Assembly (NCBI GenBank): GCA_946699065.1
Contig: CAMPDV010001975.1
Coordinates: forward strand, 16,735 to 80,734
Source: Loxodes magnus
Taxonomy: Eukaryota; Ciliophora; Karyorelictea; Loxodida; Loxodidae
Length of the DNA stretch: 64,000 bases
Direction of reading: 5' to 3'
This document shows positions 12,400 through 26,000 of the stretch, one piece after another. The notes beneath the pieces are model-generated. The model had not been told where the DNA came from and searched no databases. It saw only the letters and a program-made list of their open reading frames with translations. Both the position numbers and the translations under genes were made by a program. How positions within the stretch are numbered: the stretch's first letter is position 1; every line of letters begins with the position of its first letter.

Positions 12400-14730
12400 G
12401 TAAAGTAAGAAAAGAAGATAGAATTTCAGTTTTAAGTAGTATGTTTTGAGAAGTAATAAGTATTTTGAAAAGTGAAGAAGTAAAGTAAGAAAAGAATATA
12501 GAATTTCAGTTTTAAGTAGTATGCTTTGAGAAGTAATAAGTATTTAGAAAAGTGAAGAAGTAAAGTAAGAAAAGAAGATATAATTTCAGTTTTAAGTAGT
12601 ATGCTTTGAGAAGTAATAAGTATTTTGAAAAGTGAAGAAGTAAAGTAAGAAAAGAATATATAATTTCAGTTTTAGGAGTATGCTTTGAGAAGTAATAATT
12701 ATTTGATAAAGTGAAGAAGTAAAGTAAGAAAAGAAGATAGAATTTCAGTTTTAAGTAGTATGCTTTGAGAAGTAATAAGTATTTAGAAAAGTGAAGAAGT
12801 AAAGTAAGAAAAGAAGAAAGAATTTCAGTTTTAAAAGTATGCTTTGAGAAATAATAAGTATTTAGAAAAGTGAAGAAGTAAAGTAAGAAAAGAAACTAAA
12901 ATTTCAGTTTTAAGGAGTATGCTTTGAGAAGTAATAAGTATTTAGAAAAGCGAAGAAGTAAAGTAAGAAAAGAAGAAAGAATTTCAGTTTTAAGGAGTAT
13001 GCTTTGAGAAGTAATAAGTATTTAGAAAAGTGAAGAAGTAAAGTAAGAAAAGAAGATAGAATTTCAGTTTTAAGTAGTATGCTTTGAGAAGTATAAGTAT
13101 TTAGAAAAGTGAAGAAGTAAAGTAAGAAAAGAATATAGAATTTCAGTTTTAGGAGTATGCTTTACGAAGTAATAAGTATTTAGAAAAGTGAAGAAGTAAA
13201 GTAAGAAAAGAAACTAAAATTTCAGTTTTAAGTAGTATGTTTTGAGAAGTAATAAGTATTTTGAAAAGTGAAGAAGTAAAGTAAGAAAAGAATATAGAAT
13301 TTCAGTTTTAAGTAGTATGCTTTGAGAAGTAATAAGTATTTAGAAAAGTGAAGAAGTAAAGTAAGAAAAGAAGATATAATTTCAGTTTTAAGTAGTATGC
13401 TTTGAGAAGTAATAAGTATTTTGAAAAGTGAAGAAGTAAAGTAAGAAAAGAATATATAATTTCAGTTTTAGGAGTATGCTTTGAGAAGTAATAATTATTT
13501 GATAAAGTGAAGAAGTAAAGTAAGAAAAGAAGATAGAATTTCAGTTTTAAGTAGTATGCTTTGAGAAGTAATAAGTATTTAGAAAAGCGAAGAAGTAAAG
13601 TAAGAAAAGAAGAAAGAATTTCAGTTTTAAAAGTATGCTTTGAGAAGTAATAAGTATTTAGAAAAGTGAAGAAGTAAAGTAAGAAAAGAAACTAAAATTT
13701 CAGTTTTAAGGAGTATGCTTTGAGAAGTAATAAGTATTTAGAAAAGTGAAGAAGTAAAGTAAGAAAAGAAGATAGAATTTCAGTTTTAAGTAGTATGCTT
13801 TGAGAAGTATAAGTATTTAGAAAAGTGAAGAAGTAAAGTAAGAAAAGAATATAGAATTTCAGTTTTAGGAGTATGCTTTACGAAGTAATAAGTATTTAGA
13901 AAAGTGAAGAAGTAAAGTAAGAAAAGAAACTAAAATTTCAGTTTTAAGTAGTATGTTTTGAGAAGTAATAAGTATTTTGAAAAGTGAAGAAGTAAAGTAA
14001 GAAAAGAATATAGAATTTCAGTTTTAAGTAGTATGCTTTGAGAAGTAATAAGTATTTAGAAAAGTGAAGAAGTAAAGTAAGAAAAGAAGATATAATTTCA
14101 GTTTTAAGTAGTATGCTTTGAGAAGTAATAAGTATTTTGAAAAGTGAAGAAGTAAAGTAAGAAAAGAATATATAATTTCAGTTTTAGGAGTATGCTTTGA
14201 GAAGTAATAATTATTTGATAAAGTGAAGAAGTAAAGTAAGAAAAGAAGATAGAATTTCAGTTTTAAGTAGTATGCTTTGAGAAGTAATAAGTATTTAGAA
14301 AAGCGAAGAAGTAAAGTAAGAAAAGAAGAAAGAATTTCAGTTTTAAAAGTATGCTTTGAGAAGTAATAAGTATTTAGAAAAGTGAAGAAGTAAAGTAAGA
14401 AAAGAAGAAAGAATTTCAGTTTTAAGGAGTATGCTTTGAGAAGTAATAAGTATTTTGAAAAGCGAAGAAGTAAAGTAAGAAAAGAAGAAAGAATTTCAGT
14501 TTTAAGGAGTATGCTTTGAGAAGTAATAAGTATTTAGAAAAGTGAAGAAGTAAAGTAAGAAAAGAAGATAGAATTTCAGTTTTAAGTAGTATGCTTTGAG
14601 AAGTATAAGTATTTAGAAAAGTGAAGAAGTAAAGTAAGAAAAGAATATAGAATTTCAGTTTTAGGAGTATGCTTTACGAAGTAATAAGTATTTAGAAAAG
14701 TGAAGAAGTAAAGTAAGAAAAGAAACTAAA
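12400..14730 (+). repeat. 9-10-unit higher-order repeat, three copies
   Basis: The AATTATTTGATAAAG unit recurs with its ATTTGATAAA at 12,701, 13,497 and 14,213, spacings of 796 and 716 bases (10 and 9 units). Each is followed in the same order by an A-type unit, a unit with TTTTAAAAGTATG (the only units shortened at that site), GAAACTAAA or GAAGAAAGAATTTCAG units with TTAAGGAG, and a unit with GAAGTATAAG lacking an ATA triplet (13,091, 13,807 and 14,603). The one-unit size change between copies indicates gain or loss by unequal exchange. The same type order recurs at ~19.1-19.8 kb, ~25.4-26.1 kb and ~32.7-33.4 kb. Confidence 0.82.
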
Positions 14731-16799
14731 ATTTCAGTTTTAAGTAGTATGCTTTAGAAGTAATAAGTATTTTAAAAAGTGAAGAAGTAAAGTAAGAAAA
14801 GAAGATAGAATTTCAGTTTTAAGTAGTATGCTTTGAGAAGTAATAAGTATTTAGAAAAGTGAAGAAATAAGTATGAATAGAAGATAGAATTTCAGTTTTA
14901 GGAGTATGCTTTACGAAGTAATAAGTATTTAGAAAAGTGAAGTAGTTAAGTAAGAAATGAAGATAGATTTCAGTTTTAAGGAGTATGCTTTGAGAAGTAA
15001 TAAGTATTTAGAAAAGTGAAGAAGTAAAGTAAGAAAAGAATATAGATATTAAGTTTTAGGAGTATGCTTTACGAAATAATAAGTATTTAGAAAAGTGAAG
15101 AAGTTAAGTAAGAATAGAAGATAGAATTTCAGTTTTAAGTAGTATGCTTTGAGAAGTAATAAGTATTTAGAAAAGTGAAGAAGTAAAGTAAGAAAAGAAA
15201 CTAAAATTTCAGTTTTAAGTAGTATGCTTTGAGAAGTAATAAGTATTTTAAAAAGTGAAGAAGTAAAGTAAGAAAAGAAGATAGAATTTCAGTTTTAAGT
15301 AGTATGCTTTGAGAAGTAATAAGTATTTAGAAAAGTGAAGAAGTAAAGTAAGAAAAGAATATAGAATTTCAGTTTTAGGAGTATGCTTTACGAAGTAATA
15401 AGTATTTAGAAAAGTGAAGTAGTTAAGTAAGAAATGAAGATAGATTTCAGTTTTAAGTAGTATGCTTTGAGAAGTAATAAGTATTTAGAAAAGTGAAGAA
15501 GTAAAGTAAGAAAAGAATATAGATATTAAGTTTTAGGAGTATGCTTTACGAAGTAATAAGTATTTAGAAAAGTGAAGAAATTAAGTAAGAAAAGAAGATG
15601 GAATATCAGTTTTTAGGAGTATGCTTTGAGAAGTAATAAGTATTTAGAAAAGTGAAGAAGTTAAGTAAGAAATGAAGATAGATTTCAGTTTTAAGTAGTA
15701 TGCTTTGAGAAGTAATAAGTATTTTGAAAAGTGAAGAAGTAAAGTAAGAAAAGAAGATATAATTTCAGTTTTAAGTAGTATGCTTTGAGAAGTAATAAGT
15801 ATTTAGAAAAGCGAAGAAGTAAAGTAAGAAAAGAAGAAAGAATTTAAGTTTTTAGGAGTATGCTTTGAGAAGTAATAAGTATTTAGAAAAGTGAAGAAGT
15901 AAAGTAAGAAAAGTATATAGATATTAAGTTTTAGGAGTATGCTTTACGAAATAATAAGTATTTTGAAAAGTGAAGAAGTAAAGTAAGAAAAGAAGATAGA
16001 ATTTCAGTTTTAAGTAGTATGCTTTGAGAAGTAATAAGTATTTTGAAAAGCGAAGAAGTAAAGTAAGAAAAGAATATAGATATTAAGTTTTAGGAGTATG
16101 CTTTACGAAGTAATAAGTATTTAGAAAAGTGAAGAAATAAGTATGAATAGAAGATAGAATTTCAGTTTTAAGTAGTATGCTTTGAGAAGTAATAAGTATT
16201 TAGAAAAGTGAAGAAGTAAAGTAAGAAAAGAATATAGATATTAAGTTTTAGGAGTATGCTTTACGAAATAATAAGTATTTTGAAAAGTGAAGAAGTAAAG
16301 TAAGAAAAGAAGATATAATTTCAGTTTTAAGTAGTATGCTTTGAGAAGTAATAAGTATTTTGAAAAGTGAAGAAGTAAAGTAAGAAAAGAATATATAATT
16401 TCAGTTTTAGGAGTATGCTTTACGAAGTAATAAGTATTTAGAAAAGTGAAGTAGTTAAATAAGAAATGAAGATAGATTTCAGTTTTAAGTAGTATGCTTT
16501 GAGAAGTAATAAGTATTTAGAAAAGTGAAGAAGTAAAGTAAGAAAAGAATATAGATATTAAGTTTTAGGAGTATGCTTTACGAAGTAATAAGTATTTAGA
16601 AAAGTGAAGAAATTAAGTAAGAAAAGAAGATGGAATATCAGTTTTTAGGAGTATGCTTTGAGAAGTAATAAGTATTTAGAAAAGTGAAGAAGTTAAGTAA
16701 GAAATGAAGATAGATTTCAGTTTTAAGTAATATGCTTTGAGAAGTAATAAGTATTTAGAAAAGTGAAGAAGTAAAGTAAGAAAAGAAGATAGAATTTCA

Positions 16800-19700
16800 G
16801 TTTTAAGTAGTATGCTTTGAGAAGTAATAAGTATTTAGAAAAGCGAAGAAGTAAAGTAAGAAAAGAAGAAAGAATTTAAGTTTTTAGGAGTATGCTTTGA
16901 GAAGTAATAAGTATTTAGAAAAGTGAAGAAGTAAAGTAAGAAAAGTATATAGATATTAAGTTTTAGGAGTATGCTTTACGAAATAATAAGTATTTAGATA
17001 AGTGAAGAAGTTAAGTAAGAATAGAAGATAGAATTTCAGTTTTAAGTAGTATGCTTTGAGAAGTAATAAGTATTTTGAAAAGTGAAGAAGTAAAGTAAGA
17101 AAAGAATATATAATTTCAGTTTTAGGAGTATGCTTTACGAAGTAATAATTATTTGATAAAGTGAAGAAGTAAAGTAAGAAAAGAAGATAGAATTTCAGTT
17201 TTAAGTAGTATGCTTTGAGAAGTAATAAGTATTTAGAAAAGCGAAGAAGTAAAGTAAGAAAAGAATAAAGATATTAAGTTTTAGGAGTATGCTTTACGAA
17301 GTAATAAGTATTTAGAAAAGTGAAGAAGTTAAGTAAGAATAGAAGATAGAATTTCAGTTTTAAGTAGTATGCTTTGAGAAGTAATAAGTATTTAGAAAAG
17401 TGAAGAAATAAGTATGAATAGAAGATAGAATTTCAGTTTTAAGTAATATGCTTTGAGAAGTAATAAGTATTTTGAAAAGTGAAGAAATTAAGTAAGAAAA
17501 GAAGAAAGAATTTTATTTTTAAGTAGTATGCTTTGAGAAGTAATAAGTATTTAGAAAAGTGAAGAAGTAAAGTAAGAAAAGAATATAGATATTAAGTTTT
17601 AGGAGTATGCTTTACGAAATAATAAGTATTTAGAAAAGTGAAGAAGTTAAGTAAGAATAGAAGATAGAATTTCAGTTTTAAGTAGTATGCTTTGAGAAGT
17701 AATAAGTATTTAGAAAAGTGAAGTAGTTAAGTAAGAAATGAAGATAGATTTCAGTTTTAAGTAGTATGCTTTGAGAAGTAATAAGTATTTTAAAAAGTGA
17801 AGAAGTAAAGTAAGAAAAGAAGATAGAATTTCAGTTTTAAGTAGTATGCTTTGAGAAGTAATAAGTATTTAGAAAAGTGAAGAAGTAAAGTAAGAAAAGA
17901 ATATAGAATTTCAGTTTTAAGTAGTATGCTTTGAGAAGTAATAAGTATTTTGAAAAGTGAAGAAGTAAAGTAAGAAAAGAATATAGAATTTCAGTTTTAG
18001 GAGTATGCTTTACGAAGTTATAAGTATTTAGAAAAGTGAAGTAGTTAAGTAAGAAATGAAGATAGATTTCAGTTTTAAGTAGTATGCTTTGAGAAGTAAT
18101 AAGTATTTTAAAAAGTGAAGAAGTAAAGTAAGAAAAGAAGATAGAATTTCAGTTTTAAGTAGTATGCTTTGAGAAGTAATAAGTATTTAGAAAAGTGAAG
18201 AAGTAAAGTAAGAAAAGAAGATAGAATTTCAGTTTTAAGTAGTATGTTTTGAGAAGTAATAAGTATTTTGAAAAGTGAAGAAGTAAAGTAAGAAAAGAAT
18301 ATAGAATTTCAGTTTTGAGTAGTATGCTTTGAGAAGTAATAAGTATTTAGAAAAGTGAAGAAGTAAAGTAAGAAAAGAAGATATAATTTCAGTTTTAGGA
18401 GTATGCTTTACGAAGTAATAATTATTTGATAAAGTGAAGAAGTAAAGTAAGAAAAGAAGATAGAATTTCAGTTTTAAGTAGTATGCTTTGAGAAGTAATA
18501 AGTATTTAGAAAAGCGAAGAAGTAAAGTAAGAAAAGAATAAAGATATTAAGTTTTAGGAGTATGCTTTACGAAGTAATAAGTATTTAGAAAAGTGAAGAA
18601 GTTAAGTAAGAATAGAAGATAGAATTTCAGTTTTAAGTAGTATGCTTTGAGAAGTAATAAGTATTTAGAAAAGTGAAGAAGTAAAGTAAGAAAAGAATAT
18701 AGAATTTCAGTTTTAAGTAGTATGCTTTGAGAAGTAATAAGTATTTTGAAAAGTGAAGAAGTAAAGTAAGAAAAGAATATAGAATTTCAGTTTTAGGAGT
18801 ATGCTTTACGAAGTTATAAGTATTTTAAAAAGTGAAGAAGTAAAGTAAGAAAAGAAGATAGAATTCAGTTTTAAGTAGTATGCTTTGAGAAGTAATAAGT
18901 ATTTAGAAAAGTGAAGAAGTAAAGTAAGAAAAGAATATAGATATTAAGTTTTAGGAGTATGCTTTACGAAGTAATAAGTATTTAGAAAAGTGAAGAAGTA
19001 AAGTAAGAAAAGAAGATAGAATTTCAGTTTTAAGTAGTATGTTTTGAGAAGTAATAAGTATTTTGAAAAGTGAAGAAGTAAAGTAAGAAAAGAATATAGA
19101 ATTTCAGTTTTAAGTAGTATGCTTTGAGAAGTAATAAGTATTTAGAAAAGTGAAGAAGTAAAGTAAGAAAAGAAGATATAATTTCAGTTTTAAGTAGTAT
19201 GCTTTGAGAAGTAATAAGTATTTAGAAAAGTGAAGAAGTAAAGTAAGAAAAGAATATATAATTTCAGTTTTAGGAGTATGCTTTGAGAAGTAATAATTAT
19301 TTGATAAAGTGAAGAAGTAAAGTAAGAAAAGAAGATAGAATTTCAGTTTTAAGTAGTATGCTTTGAGAAGTAATAAGTATTTAGAAAAGCGAAGAAGTAA
19401 AGTAAGAAAAGAAGAAAGAATTTCAGTTTTAAAAGTATGCTTTGAGAAGTAATAAGTATTTAGAAAAGTGAAGAAGTAAAGTAAGAAAAGAAACTAAAAT
19501 TTCAGTTTTAAGGAGTATGCTTTGAGAAGTAATAAGTATTTTGAAAAGCGAAGAAGTAAAGTAAGAAAAGAAGAAAGAATTTCAGTTTTAAGGAGTATGC
19601 TTTGAGAAGTAATAAGTATTTAGAAAAGTGAAGAAGTAAAGTAAGAAAAGAAGATAGAATTTCAGTTTTAAGTAGTATGCTTTGAGAAGTATAAGTATTT

Positions 19701-20860
19701 AGAAAAGTGAAGAAGTAAAGTAAGAAAAGAATATAGAATTTCAGTTTTAGGAGTATGCTTTACGAAGTAATAAGTATTTAGAAAAGTGAAGAAGTAAAGT
19801 AAGAAAAAGAAACTAAAATTTCAGTTTTAAGTAGTATGCTTTAGAAGTAATAAGTATTTTGAAAAGCGAAGAAGTAAAGTAAGAAAAGAAGATAGAATTT
19901 CAGTTTTAAGTAGTATGCTTTGAGAAGTAATAAGTATTTAGAAAAGTGAAGAAATAAGTATGAATAGAAGATAGAATTTCAGTTTTAGGAGTATGCTTTA
20001 CGAAGTAATAAGTATTTAGAAAAGTGAAGTAGTTAAGTAAGAAATGAAGATAGATTTCAGTTTTAAGTAGTATGCTTTGAGAAGTAATAAGTATTTAGAA
20101 AAGTGAAGAAGTAAAGTAAGAAAAGAATATAGATATTAAGTTTTAGGAGTATGCTTTACGAAATAATAAGTATTTAGAAAAGTGAAGAAGTTAAGTAAGA
20201 ATAGAAGATAGAATTTCAGTTTTAAGTAGTATGCTTTGAGAAGTAATAAGTATTTAGAAAAGTGAAGAAGTAAAGTAAGAAAAGAAACTAAAATTTCAGT
20301 TTTAAGTAGTATGCTTTGAGAAGTAATAAGTATTTAGAAAAGTGAAGAAGTAAAGTAAGAAAAGAATATAGAATTTCAGTTTTAAGTAGTATGCTTTGAG
20401 AAGTAATAAGTATTTAGAAAAGCGAAGAAGTAAAGTAAGAAAAGAATAAAGATATTAAGTTTTAGGAGTATGCTTTACGAAGTAATAAGTATTTAGAAAA
20501 GTGAAGAAATAAGTATGAATAGAAGATAGAATTTCAGTTTTAAGTAATATGCTTTGAGAAGTAATAAGTATTTTGAAAAGTGAAGAAATTAAGTAAGAAA
20601 AGTATATAGATATTAAGTTTTAGGAGTATGCTTTACGAAATAATAAGTATTTAGAAAAGTGAAGAAGTTAAGTAAGAATAGAAGATAGAATTTCAGTTTT
20701 AAGTAGTATGCTTTGAGAAGTTATAAGTATTTTGAAAAGTGAAGAAGTAAAGTAAGAAAAGAATATAGATATTAAGTTTTAGGAGTATGCTTTACGAAGT
20801 AATAAGTATTTAGAAAAGTGAAGAAATTAAGTAAGAAAAGAAGATGGAATATCAGTTTTA
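16800..20860 (+). repeat. ~4-kb duplicated segment, copy 1
   Basis: Rare markers in this stretch recur downstream at an almost constant offset. AAGAAGAAAG at 16,863 matches 23,144 (6,281); ATTTGATAA at 17,151 matches 23,432 (6,281); TTTTATTTTT at 17,511 matches 23,791 (6,280); ATTTGATAAA at 19,299 matches 25,578 (6,279); GTATAAG at 19,689 matches 25,968 (6,279). The unusual five-A run in GTAAGAAAAAGAAAC near 19,800 is also shared (near 26,083). The matching order breaks down before ~16,800 and near 20,860. Confidence 0.82.
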
Positions 20861-23079
20861 AGTAGTATGCTTTGAGAAGTAATAAGTATTTTAAAAAGTG
20901 AAGAAGTAAAGTAAGAAAAGAAGATAGAATTTCAGTTTTAAGTAGTATGCTTTGAGAAGTAATAAGTATTTAGAAAAGCGAAGAAGTAAAGTAAGAAAAG
21001 AATAAAGATATTAAGTTTTAGGAGTATGCTTTACGAAGTAATAAGTATTTAGAAAAGTGAAGAAATAAGTATGAATAGAAGATAGAATTTCAGTTTTAAG
21101 TAATATGCTTTGAGAAGTAATAAGTATTTTGAAAAGTGAAGAAATTAAGTAAGAAAAGTATATAGATATTAAGTTTTAGGAGTATGCTTTACGAAATAAT
21201 AAGTATTTAGAAAAGTGAAGAAGTAAAGTAAGAAAAGAATATAGAATTTCAGTTTTAAGTAGTATGCTTTGAGAAGTTATAAGTATTTTGAAAAGTGAAG
21301 AAGTAAAGTAAGAAAAGAATATAGATATTAAGTTTTAGGAGTATGCTTTACGAAGTAATAAGTATTTAGAAAAGTGAAGAAATTAAGTAAGAAAAGAAGA
21401 TGGAATATCAGTTTTTAGGAGTATGCTTTGAGAAGTAATAAGTATTTAGAAAAGTGAAGAAGTTAAGTAAGAAATGAAGATAGATTTCAGTTTTAAGTAG
21501 TATGCTTTGAGAAGTAATAAGTATTTTGAAAAGTGAAGAAGTAAAGTAAGAAAAGAAGATATAATTTCAGTTTTAAGTAGTATGCTTTGAGAAGTAATAA
21601 GTATTTTGAAAAGCGAAGAAGTAAAGTAAGAAAAGAAGAAAGAATTTAAGTTTTTAGGAGTATGCTTTAGAAGTAATAAGTATTTAGAAAAGTGAAGAAG
21701 TTAAGTAAGAAATGAAGATAGATTTCAGTTTTAAGTAGTATGCTTTGAGAAGTAATAAGTATTTTGAAAAGTGAAGAAGTAAAGTAAGAAAAGAAGATAT
21801 AATTTCAGTTTTAAGTAGTATGCTTTGAGAAGTAATAAGTATTTAGAAAAGCGAAGAAGTAAAGTAAGAAAAGAAGAAAGAATTTAAGTTTTTAGGAGTA
21901 TGCTTTGAGAAGTAATAAGTATTTAGAAAAGTGAAGAAGTAAAGTAAGAAAAGTATATAGATATTAAGTTTTAGGAGTATGCTTTACGAAATAATAAGTA
22001 TTTTGAAAAGTGAAGAAGTAAAGTAAGAAAAGAAGATAGAATTTCAGTTTTAAGTAGTATGCTTTGAGAAGTAATAAGTATTTTGAAAAGCGAAGAAGTA
22101 AAGTAAGAAAAGAATATAGAATTTCAGTTTTAGGAGTATGCTTTACGAAGTAATAAGTATTTAGAAAAGTGAAGTAGTTAAATAAGAAATGAAGATAGAT
22201 TTCAGTTTTAAGTAGTATGCTTTGAGAAGTAATAAGTATTTAGAAAAGTGAAGAAGTAAAGTAAGAAAAGAAGATAGAATTTCAGTTTTAAGTAGTATGC
22301 TTTGAGAAGTAATAAGTATTTTGAAAAGTGAAGAAGTAAAGTAAGAAAAGAAGATATAATTTCAGTTTTAAGTAGTATGCTTTGAGAAGTAATAAGTATT
22401 TAGAAAAGCGAAGAAGTAAAGTAAGAAAAGAAGAAAGAATTTAAGTTTTTAGGAGTATGCTTTGAGAAGTAATAAGTATTTAGAAAAGTGAAGAAGTAAA
22501 GTAAGAAAAGTATATAGATATTAAGTTTTAGGAGTATGCTTTACGAAATAATAAGTATTTAGAAAAGTGAAGAAGTAAAGTAAGAAAAGAAGATAGAATT
22601 TCAGTTTTAAGTAGTATGCTTTGAGAAGTAATAAGTATTTTGAAAAGTGAAGAAGTAAAGTAAGAAAAGAATATAGAATTTCAGTTTTAGGAGTATGCTT
22701 TACGAAGTAATAAGTATTTAGAAAAGTGAAGTAGTTAAATAAGAAATGAAGATAGATTTCAGTTTTAAGTAGTATGCTTTGAGAAGTAATAAGTATTTAG
22801 AAAAGTGAAGAAGTAAAGTAAGAAAAGAATATAGATATTAAGTTTTAGGAGTATGCTTTACGAAATAATAAGTATTTAGAAAAGTGAAGAAATTAAGTAA
22901 GAAAAGAAGATGGAATATCAGTTTTTAGGAGTATGCTTTGAGAAGTAATAAGTATTTAGAAAAGTGAAGAAGTTAAGTAAGAAATGAATATAGAATTTCA
23001 GTTTTAGGAGTATGCTTTACGAAGTAATAAGTATTTAGAAAAGTGAAGAAGTAAAGTAAGAAAAAGAAACTAAAATTTC

Positions 23080-26000
23080 AGTTTTAAGTAGTATGCTTTG
23101 AGAAGTAATAAGTATTTTGAAAAGCGAAGAAGTAAAGTAAGAAAAGAAGAAAGAATTTAAGTTTTTAGGAGTATGCTTTGAGAAGTAATAAGTATTTAGA
23201 AAAGTGAAGAAGTAAAGTAAGAAAAGTATATAGATATTAAGTTTTAGGAGTATGCTTTACGAAATAATAAGTATTTAGAAAAGTGAAGAAGTTAAGTAAG
23301 AATAGAAGATAGAATTTCAGTTTTAAGTAGTATGCTTTGAGAAGTAATAAGTATTTTGAAAAGTGAAGAAGTAAAGTAAGAAAAGAATATATAATTTCAG
23401 TTTTAGGAGTATGCTTTACGAAGTAATAATTATTTGATAAAGTGAAGAAGTAAAGTAAGAAAAGAAGATAGAATTTCAGTTTTAAGTAGTATGCTTTGAG
23501 AAGTAATAAGTATTTAGAAAAGCGAAGAAGTAAAGTAAGAAAAGAATAAAGATATTAAGTTTTAGGAGTATGCTTTACGAAGTAATAAGTATTTAGAAAA
23601 GTGAAGAAGTTAAGTAAGAATAGAAGATAGAATTTCAGTTTTAGGAGTATGCTTTACGAAGTAATAAGTATTTAGAAAAGTGAAGAAATAAGTATGAATA
23701 GAAGATAGAATTTCAGTTTTAAGTAATATGCTTTGAGAAGTAATAAGTATTTTGAAAAGTGAAGAAATTAAGTAAGAAAAGAAGAAAGAATTTTATTTTT
23801 AAGTAGTATGCTTTGAGAAGTAATAAGTATTTAGAAAAGTGAAGAAGTAAAGTAAGAAAAGAATATAGATATTAAGTTTTAGGAGTATGCTTTACGAAAT
23901 AATAAGTATTTAGAAAAGTGAAGAAGTTAAGTAAGAATAGAAGATAGAATTTCAGTTTTAAGTAGTATGCTTTGAGAAGTAATAAGTATTTAGAAAAGTG
24001 AAGTAGTTAAGTAAGAAATGAAGATAGATTTCAGTTTTAAGTAGTATGCTTTGAGAAGTAATAAGTATTTAGAAAAGTGAAGAAGTAAAGTAAGAAAAGA
24101 AGATAGAATTTCAGTTTTAAGTAGTATGCTTTGAGAAGTAATAAGTATTTAGAAAAGTGAAGAAGTAAAGTAAGAAAAGAATATAGAATTTCAGTTTTAA
24201 GTAGTATGCTTTGAGAAGTAATAAGTATTTTGAAAAGTGAAGAAGTAAAGTAAGAAAAGAATATAGAATTTCAGTTTTAGGAGTATGCTTTACGAAGTTA
24301 TAAGTATTTAGAAAAGTGAAGTAGTTAAGTAAGAAATGAAGATAGATTTCAGTTTTAAGTAGTATGCTTTGAGAAGTAATAAGTATTTAGAAAAGTGAAG
24401 AAGTAAAGTAAGAAAAGAATATAGATATTAAGTTTTAGGAGTATGCTTTACGAAGTAATAAGTATTTAGAAAAGTGAAGAAGTAAAGTAAGAAAAGAAGA
24501 TAGAATTTCAGTTTTAAGTAGTATGTTTTGAGAAGTAATAAGTATTTTGAAAAGTGAAGAAGTAAAGTAAGAAAAGAATATAGAATTTCAGTTTTAAGTA
24601 GTATGCTTTGAGAAGTAATAAGTATTTAGAAAAGTGAAGAAGTAAAGTAAGAAAAGAATATAGAATTTCAGTTTTAGGAGTATGCTTTGAGAAGTAATAA
24701 GTATTTAGAAAAGTGAAGAAGTAAAGTAAGAAAAGAAACTAAAATTTCAGTTTTAAGTAGTATGCTTTGAGAAGTAATAAGTATTTAGAAAAGTGAAGAA
24801 GTAAAGTAAGAAAAGAATATAGATATTAAGTTTTAGGAGTATGCTTTACGAAGTAATAAGTATTTAGAAAAGTGAAGAAGTAAAGTAAGAAAAGAATATA
24901 GAATTTCAGTTTTAAGTAGTATGCTTTGAGAAGTAATAAGTATTTAGAAAAGTGAAGAAGTAAAGTAAGAAAAGAATATAGAATTTCAGTTTTAAGTAGT
25001 ATGCTTTGAGAAGTAATAAGTATTTTGAAAAGTGAAGAAGTAAAGTAAGAAAAGAATATAGAATTTCAGTTTTAGGAGTATGCTTTACGAAGTTATAAGT
25101 ATTTAGAAAAGTGAAGTAGTTAAGTAAGAAATGAAGATAGATTTCAGTTTTAAGTAGTATGCTTTGAGAAGTAATAAGTATTTAGAAAAGTGAAGAAGTA
25201 AAGTAAGAAAAGAATATAGATATTAAGTTTTAGGAGTATGCTTTACGAAGTAATAAGTATTTAGAAAAGTGAAGAAGTTAAGTAAGAATAGAAGATAGAA
25301 TTTCAGTTTTAAGTAGTATGTTTTGAGAAGTAATAAGTATTTTGAAAAGTGAAGAAGTAAAGTAAGAAAAGAATATAGAATTTCAGTTTTAAGTAGTATG
25401 CTTTGAGAAGTAATAAGTATTTTGAAAAGTGAAGAAGTAAAGTAAGAAAAGAAGATATAATTTCAGTTTTAAGTAGTATGCTTTGAGAAGTAATAAGTAT
25501 TTTGAAAAGTGAAGAAGTAAAGTAAGAAAAGAATATATAATTTCAGTTTTAGGAGTATGCTTTGAGAAGTAATAATTATTTGATAAAGTGAAGAAGTAAA
25601 GTAAGAAAAGAAGATAGAATTTCAGTTTTAAGTAGTATGCTTTGAGAAGTAATAAGTATTTTGAAAAGCGAAGAAGTAAAGTAAGAAAAGAAGAAAGAAT
25701 TTCAGTTTTAAAAGTATGCTTTGAGAAGTAATAAGTATTTAGAAAAGTGAAGAAGTAAAGTAAGAAAAGAAACTAAAATTTCAGTTTTAAGGAGTATGCT
25801 TTGAGAAGTAATAAGTATTTTGAAAAGCGAAGAAGTAAAGTAAGAAAAGAAGAAAGAATTTCAGTTTTAAGGAGTATGCTTTGAGAAGTAATAAGTATTT
25901 AGAAAAGTGAAGAAGTAAAGTAAGAAAAGAAGATAGAATTTCAGTTTTAAGTAGTATGCTTTGAGAAGTATAAGTATTTAGAAAAGTGAAGAAGTAAAGT

